From Sphingopyxis indica (GTDB lineage: Bacteria; Pseudomonadota; Alphaproteobacteria; Sphingomonadales; Sphingomonadaceae), in NCBI RefSeq assembly GCF_900188185.1, contig NZ_FZPA01000001.1, positions 806,001 through 870,000 on the forward strand: a stretch of DNA of 64,000 nucleotides. The letters run 5' to 3'. A program made the position numbers and the translations under genes. Of this stretch, positions 60,541-64,000 are shown one piece after another (positions within the stretch are counted from its first letter, which is position 1; each line of letters opens with the position of its first letter). The notes under the pieces were generated by a model that worked only from the letters and a program-made list of their open reading frames with translations, did not search any database and was not told the origin of the DNA.

Positions 60541-60846
60541 TTACCCCTTCATCCGGTTGGCATCGTCGACGGCAATCGTGCCGCGGCCGCGGAAATAGAT
60601 AACGAGAATGGCGAGCCCGATCGCCGCTTCGCCGGCGGCAACGGTCAGCACGAACATCGCGAATACCTGTCCGACGAGGTCGTTCAGCGCGCCGCTGAAC
60701 GCAACGAGGTTGATGTTCACCGACAGGAGGATCAGCTCGATCGCCATCAGGATGACGATGATATTCTTGCGGTTGATGAAGATGCCGAGCACGCCCAATG
60801 TGAACAGCACCGCCGAAACGGCGAGATAGTGGCCGATGCCGATCAT
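60541..60846 (-). CDS. nuoK: NADH-quinone oxidoreductase subunit K
   Basis: A 101-residue membrane subunit of three helices ([20 protein letters not shown]...). The two proton-path glutamates are visible in [18 protein letters not shown] and [18 protein letters not shown]. The ATG at 60846 overlaps the nuoJ stop as ATGA; the longer frame to 61359 only shadows nuoJ. A palindromic repeat separates it from nuoL. Confidence 0.96.
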   Translation of the reverse strand: MIGIGHYLAVSAVLFTLGVLGIFINRKNIIVILMAIELILLSVNINLVAFSGALNDLVGQVFAMFVLTVAAGEAAIGLAILVIYFRGRGTIAVDDANRMKG

Positions 60847-61454
60847 AGCTCCATCCCCTGCCCGACGCCCGGATCGACGAGGCGCGTCGCGTCCTGCGGA
60901 CGGCGGCGCACCTGATCGGCGATTTTCTGCGGCCGCACCCCGCCGCGGGTGCGGTGGGTGAGCACGATCGCGCCGATCATCGCGACGAGAAGGACGATGC
61001 CCGCCGCCTCGAACAGGAAGATATAGCGCGTATAGAGCAGCTCGCCGATCTGCTGGATATTGCTCTTGTCGGGGGTCGCCGGTGCGGCGCGCGCCGCCAG
61101 GTCGATCCCGCCCGCGCTCCACGCGCCGAGTGCGAACACCAGCTCGGCGGCAAGGATCACCGCGACGAGCGCGCCCAATGGCAGGTAGCGCACGAACCCG
61201 GCACGCAGCTCGGCGAAGTCGATGTCGAGCATCATCACGACGAACAGGAACAGCACCGCGACCGCGCCGACATAGACGATGATCAGCAGCATCGCGATGA
61301 ACTCGGCGCCCGCGAGCAGCATCAGCCCCGCCGCGTTGAAGAAGGCGAGGATCAGCCACATGACGCTGTGGACCGGGTTGCGCGCGAAAATCACCATCGC
61401 GGCCGAGGCGATGACGATGGTGGCGAAGAGGTAGAAGGCGAAAAGCTGGATCAT
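60843..61454 (-). CDS. nuoJ: NADH-quinone oxidoreductase subunit J
   Basis: A 203-residue membrane subunit with five predicted helices. The conserved helix-3 motif is [20 protein letters not shown], with the pi-bulge helix [15 protein letters not shown]. The C-terminal tail is basic and Arg/Gln-rich. The ATG at 61454 is preceded by GGGGAGG, which belongs to the end of the 135-bp repeat and can pair into a hairpin. It is coupled to nuoK by ATGA. Confidence 0.96.
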   Translation of the reverse strand: MIQLFAFYLFATIVIASAAMVIFARNPVHSVMWLILAFFNAAGLMLLAGAEFIAMLLIIVYVGAVAVLFLFVVMMLDIDFAELRAGFVRYLPLGALVAVILAAELVFALGAWSAGGIDLAARAAPATPDKSNIQQIGELLYTRYIFLFEAAGIVLLVAMIGAIVLTHRTRGGVRPQKIADQVRRRPQDATRLVDPGVGQGMEL

Positions 61455-61461
61455 GCTTCGG

Positions 61462-61596
61462 TCCTCCCCACTTGTGGGGAGGTGGCAGCCGCGCAGCGGC
61501 TGACGGAGGGGGTTGGCCTCCATGCGCTACGCAGCGTGCGGGCGCGAGCCCCCTCCACCGCTTCGCGGTCCCCCTCCCCGCAAGCGGGGAGGATTT
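61462..61596. repeat. 135-bp structured intergenic repeat, copy 1 (nuoI-nuoJ gap)
   Basis: It is bounded by TCCTCCCC and GGGGAGGATTT, with a hairpin at each end (CCTCCCCACTTGTGGGGAGG at 61463-61482; CTCCCCGCAAGCGGGGAG near the other end) and smaller stems inside (GCCGCGCAGCGGC). It matches the copy at 63163-63297 at all but about four positions. It has no coding potential. Confidence 0.9.
61463..61482 (-). promoter_or_regulatory. Hairpin-embedded ribosome-binding site of nuoJ
   Basis: In the nuo mRNA CCTCCCC pairs with GGGGAGG around ACAAGT, and that GGGGAGG lies eight bases before the nuoJ ATG. The ribosome-binding site is therefore inside the 3' arm of the repeat's terminal hairpin, so opening it could limit nuoJ translation. 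Confidence 0.55.
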
Positions 61597-61625
61597 CGGT
61601 TGCTGAATCGATCATGCGCGCGCCC

Positions 61626-62114
61626 TTACCGATAGGGCGCGTCGGCGGCAAGATTGGCCGCAATCGCGCGCTCCCATTTGTCGCCATTGGCGAGCAGCTT
61701 GGCCTTGTCATAAAGCAGCTCCTCGCGCGTTTCGGTCGCGAATTCGAAGTTCGGCCCCTCGACGATCGCATCGACCGGGCAGGCTTCCTGACAGAAACCG
61801 CAATAGATGCACTTGGTCATGTCGATGTCGTAGCGCGTCGTGCGGCGCGATCCGTCCTCGCGCGGTTCGGCCTCGATCGTGATCGCCTGCGCGGGGCAGA
61901 TCGCCTCGCACAGCTTGCACGCGATGCAGCGCTCCTCGCCGTTCGGATAGCGGCGCAGCGCATGTTCGCCGCGGAAACGGGGACTCAGCGGGTTCTTCTC
62001 GAACGGATAGTTGATCGTCGCCTTCGGCTTGAAGAAATATTTGAGCGTGAGGGCGTGCGCCTTCACGAACTCCCAGAGGGTGAAGCTTTTGACGAGATGG
62101 CCTACGTAACTCAT
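61626..62114 (-). CDS. nuoI: NADH-quinone oxidoreductase subunit I
   Basis: A 162-residue hydrophilic subunit of the connecting arm holding clusters N6a and N6b. The two 4Fe-4S motifs are [12 protein letters not shown] and [12 protein letters not shown]. The N-terminal amphipathic helix ([20 protein letters not shown]) anchors it to the membrane domain. I chose the ATG at 62114, overlapping the nuoH stop as ATGA. Copy 1 of the 135-bp repeat follows, 30 bases after the stop. Confidence 0.97.
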   Translation of the reverse strand: MSYVGHLVKSFTLWEFVKAHALTLKYFFKPKATINYPFEKNPLSPRFRGEHALRRYPNGEERCIACKLCEAICPAQAITIEAEPREDGSRRTTRYDIDMTKCIYCGFCQEACPVDAIVEGPNFEFATETREELLYDKAKLLANGDKWERAIAANLAADAPYR

Positions 62115-63154
62115 GAATACCTCGTCAGCATCAGATAGCCGGAGATCAGGAACACCCAGATCAGCGAGATCGGCAGGAAGACCTTCCAGCCGAGACGCAT
62201 CAGCTGGTCGTAGCGGTAGCGCGGGACGGTCGCCTTGACCCAGCTGAAGACGAAGAAGAAGAACAGGATCTTCGCGAACAGCCAGATGATGCCCGGAACG
62301 GCATAGAGCGGCGCCCAGTCGACCGGGGGCAGCCAGCCGCCCCAGAAGAGCACTGCGTTGAGCGTGCACATCAGCAGGACATTGGCATATTCGCCGAGCC
62401 AGAAGAGCGCGAAGCTCATCGACGAATATTCGGTCTGATACCCCGCGACGAGCTCGCTTTCGGCCTCTGTCAGGTCGAACGGCGCACGCGCGGTTTCGGC
62501 GAGGCTCGAGATCAGGAACATCACCGCCAGCGGAAAGAGCAGCAGGTTAAAGCCGAAGGCGTTGACGAAGCCCAGCCCGTGCCCCTGCTGCGCCTTGACG
62601 ATTTCGTTCATGTTGAAGCTGTCGGCAAAGAGCACGACGCCGATCAGGATGAAACCGATCGAGACTTCGTAGGAAATCATCTGCGCCGACGCGCGCAGCG
62701 CCGAAAAGAAGGGATATTTCGAGTTCGACGACCAGCCCGACAGGATCACGCCATAGACGCCGAGCGACGAGATGGCGAGGATGTAGAGCAGCCCGACATT
62801 GATGTCGGCGAGCACCGCGCCCGAATTGAACGGGATCACCGCCCACGCCATCAGCGCGACGGTGAAGGTGATGATCGGCGCGATCAGGAACAGCCCGCGG
62901 TTTGCGCCCGACGGGATGATCGTTTCCTGGAGGAAAACCTTGAGGCCGTCGGCGAAACTCTGGAGCAGGCCGAAAGGCCCGACGACGTTCGGCCCGCGCC
63001 GCAGCGCCATCGCCGCCCAGATCTTGCGATCGGCATAGATGATCATCGCCACCGCGAGCATCAGCGGCAACGCGATGAGCAAGATGCCGCAGACGGTCGC
63101 GACGCCCCATGCCCAATCGTAGGACATGCCGAGGGATTGGAAAAATTCGGTCAT
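62111..63154 (-). CDS. nuoH: NADH-quinone oxidoreductase subunit H
   Basis: A 347-residue membrane subunit with eight helices forming the quinone chamber with NuoB/D. Conserved features are [20 protein letters not shown], the loop [20 protein letters not shown] with the quinone-site acidic residues, and [20 protein letters not shown]. Its ribosome-binding site, GGGGAGG nine bases before the ATG at 63154, is the end of the 135-bp repeat. It is coupled to nuoI by ATGA. Confidence 0.97.
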   Translation of the reverse strand: MTEFFQSLGMSYDWAWGVATVCGILLIALPLMLAVAMIIYADRKIWAAMALRRGPNVVGPFGLLQSFADGLKVFLQETIIPSGANRGLFLIAPIITFTVALMAWAVIPFNSGAVLADINVGLLYILAISSLGVYGVILSGWSSNSKYPFFSALRASAQMISYEVSIGFILIGVVLFADSFNMNEIVKAQQGHGLGFVNAFGFNLLLFPLAVMFLISSLAETARAPFDLTEAESELVAGYQTEYSSMSFALFWLGEYANVLLMCTLNAVLFWGGWLPPVDWAPLYAVPGIIWLFAKILFFFFVFSWVKATVPRYRYDQLMRLGWKVFLPISLIWVFLISGYLMLTRYS

Positions 63155-63162
63155 TTCTTAAA

Positions 63163-63297
63163 TCCTCCCCACTTGTGGGGAGGTGGCGGCCGCGCAGCGG
63201 CTGACGGAGGGGGTTGGCCTCCATGCGCTGCGTAGCGTGCGGGCGCGAACCCCCTCCACCGCTTCGCGGTCCCCCTCCCCGCAAGCGGGGAGGATTT
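63163..63297. repeat. 135-bp structured intergenic repeat, copy 2 (nuoG-nuoH gap)
   Basis: Same orientation relative to the operon and about 97% identical to copy 1 (four differences seen, two of them compensatory-looking in a CTACGCAGC/CTGCGTAGC stem). The element fills nearly the whole 155-base gap between the nuoG stop and the nuoH start. Confidence 0.9.
63164..63183 (-). promoter_or_regulatory. Hairpin-embedded ribosome-binding site of nuoH
   Basis: The same hairpin as at nuoJ: CCTCCCC, loop ACAAGT, GGGGAGG, with the last arm nine bases before the nuoH ATG. The repeat thus supplies, and could mask, the ribosome-binding site. Confidence 0.55.
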
Positions 63298-63309
63298 GAT
63301 TATGGCGCA

Positions 63310-64000
63310 TCATTCCGCCGCCTCCGCAAGCTCGGCGCCATGCAGGATTTCGTCCGAGCAGCGCTGCATCGTCGGCGACGCGCGGCAGATGGCGTTGGTG
63401 AGGTAGAAGTCCTTGATCGGCAGGCCTATTTCGCGCGCCTCGGGCTTCGCGTCGAGCTTCGGCGGCGCCCAGCCGTAATCGACGAGCCCCTCGACGCCCA
63501 GCGCGGGCACCGCCGCGATCATCGCCGCGCGGCACTGGTCGAAGCTGTCGAAACCGACGCTGACGCCCAGCGCATCGGCGAGCGCGCGGAAGATGCTCCA
63601 GTCCTCGCGCGCGTCGCCCGGCGCGAACACCGCCTTCTCGCTGCGCTGGACGCGGCCCTCGGTGTTGACCGTGGTGAAATCCTTCTCCGTCCACGCCGCG
63701 GCGGGCAGGATGACGTCGGCGGCGTGCGCACCCTTGTCGCCATGATGGCCGACATAGACTTTGAAGCTGTCGGCGAAGGCCCCGAAATCGACCTCGTCGG
63801 CGCCGAGGAAAAAGGTAAGCTTCGGCTTTTTCGCGACAATATCCTTGATCCCGCCCGGCTGCGCATAGCCGAGCATCAGCGCGCCCATCCGCGCCGCCGA
63901 GAAATGGACGACGTTGAAGCCGTTCCATCCATCCTTGACCGCGTTCACCGACTTCGCCAGCGCCAGCCCCGCGCCATGGACGCCGGGCACCGCGAGCGCG
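63310..64000 (-). CDS. nuoG: NADH-quinone oxidoreductase subunit G (partial, C-terminal)
   Basis: The C-terminal 229 residues or so of the molybdopterin-oxidoreductase-like part of NuoG. Typical stretches are MLGYAQPGGIKDIVAKKPKL, VYVGHHGDKGAHAADVILPA and AWTEKDFTTVNTEGRVQRSE, the conserved cofactor-fold loops. The N-terminal ferredoxin and 4Fe-4S domains lie beyond the right window edge. It is the first visible gene of the nuo chain; nuoA-F would be expected further right. The end at 63310 precedes repeat copy 2. Confidence 0.95.
   Translation of the reverse strand, partial: ALAVPGVHGAGLALAKSVNAVKDGWNGFNVVHFSAARMGALMLGYAQPGGIKDIVAKKPKLTFFLGADEVDFGAFADSFKVYVGHHGDKGAHAADVILPAAAWTEKDFTTVNTEGRVQRSEKAVFAPGDAREDWSIFRALADALGVSVGFDSFDQCRAAMIAAVPALGVEGLVDYGWAPPKLDAKPEAREIGLPIKDFYLTNAICRASPTMQRCSDEILHGAELAEAAE

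Noticed and set aside
58459..60915. 818-residue plus-strand open frame
   Set aside because: It is the antisense shadow of nuoL and neighbours; the Arg/His/Glu-rich sequence has no domain pattern, while the minus strand gives complete Nuo proteins.

Overview
This 64 kb window is a GC-rich stretch of chromosome from an alphaproteobacterium, most probably a sphingomonad (Sphingopyxis-like). The pointers are the NtrB-NtrC-NtrY-NtrX block beside hfq-hflX, the fused IspDF enzyme, the mltB-rlpA-dacC-tmk-holB-metG-tatD order, a FecI/FecR/TonB-receptor unit and the style of intergenic palindromes. The genus is an inference from gene order and sequence style. The window is mostly core genome. I see no prophage, insertion sequence, integrase, CRISPR array or rRNA.

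Left end (1-8.7 kb, minus strand): a TonB-dependent receptor with an STN signalling domain (cut by the window edge), its FecR-type anti-sigma regulator and an ECF sigma factor form a surface-signalling unit. Upstream lie a 1067-residue autotransporter, then two adjacent choloylglycine/penicillin-V-acylase-like hydrolases, one predicted cytoplasmic and one exported, then tRNA-Ser(UGA). From 8.8 to 18 kb (plus strand) a tightly overlapped run covers the cell wall (lytic transglycosylase, RlpA, D,D-carboxypeptidase), nucleotide and DNA synthesis (tmk, holB), metG, tatD, a metallo-beta-lactamase-fold hydrolase, a small membrane protein and mazG.

18-30.7 kb: hflX and hfq (minus) follow the nitrogen two-component genes ntrX, ntrY, ntrC, ntrB and dusB. 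hfq encodes two Sm domains in tandem. ispDF and a CinA-type amidase run on plus, ratA-lipA on minus. 30.7-49.4 kb is a mosaic: carbonic anhydrase, PutP-type symporter, NYN-LOTUS protein, ClC transporter, arylsulfatase, thioesterase, EttA, M28 and M20 peptidases, a PRC-barrel gene behind a match to the EcfG general-stress promoter, tRNA-Pro(UGG), a CAU-anticodon tRNA (probably Ile2), a polysaccharide deacetylase, a degenerate cytoplasmic histidine kinase, an Lrp/AsnC regulator, a periplasmic TPR-like protein, and an Hpt-like protein without its histidine divergent from a large membrane-anchored coiled-coil protein.

52-64 kb (minus strand): one chain of overlapping genes encodes the second half of respiratory complex I (nuoG, partial, to nuoN) and continues into birA, coaX, RNase J and a DUF1467 protein. 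The three wider gaps inside it each hold a palindromic repeat. Two are near-identical 135-bp elements whose ends supply the ribosome-binding sites of nuoH and nuoJ inside hairpins. Tandem Hfq, these repeat-borne ribosome-binding sites, the coiled-coil/pseudo-Hpt pair and the two-compartment acylase pair are the points most worth following up.
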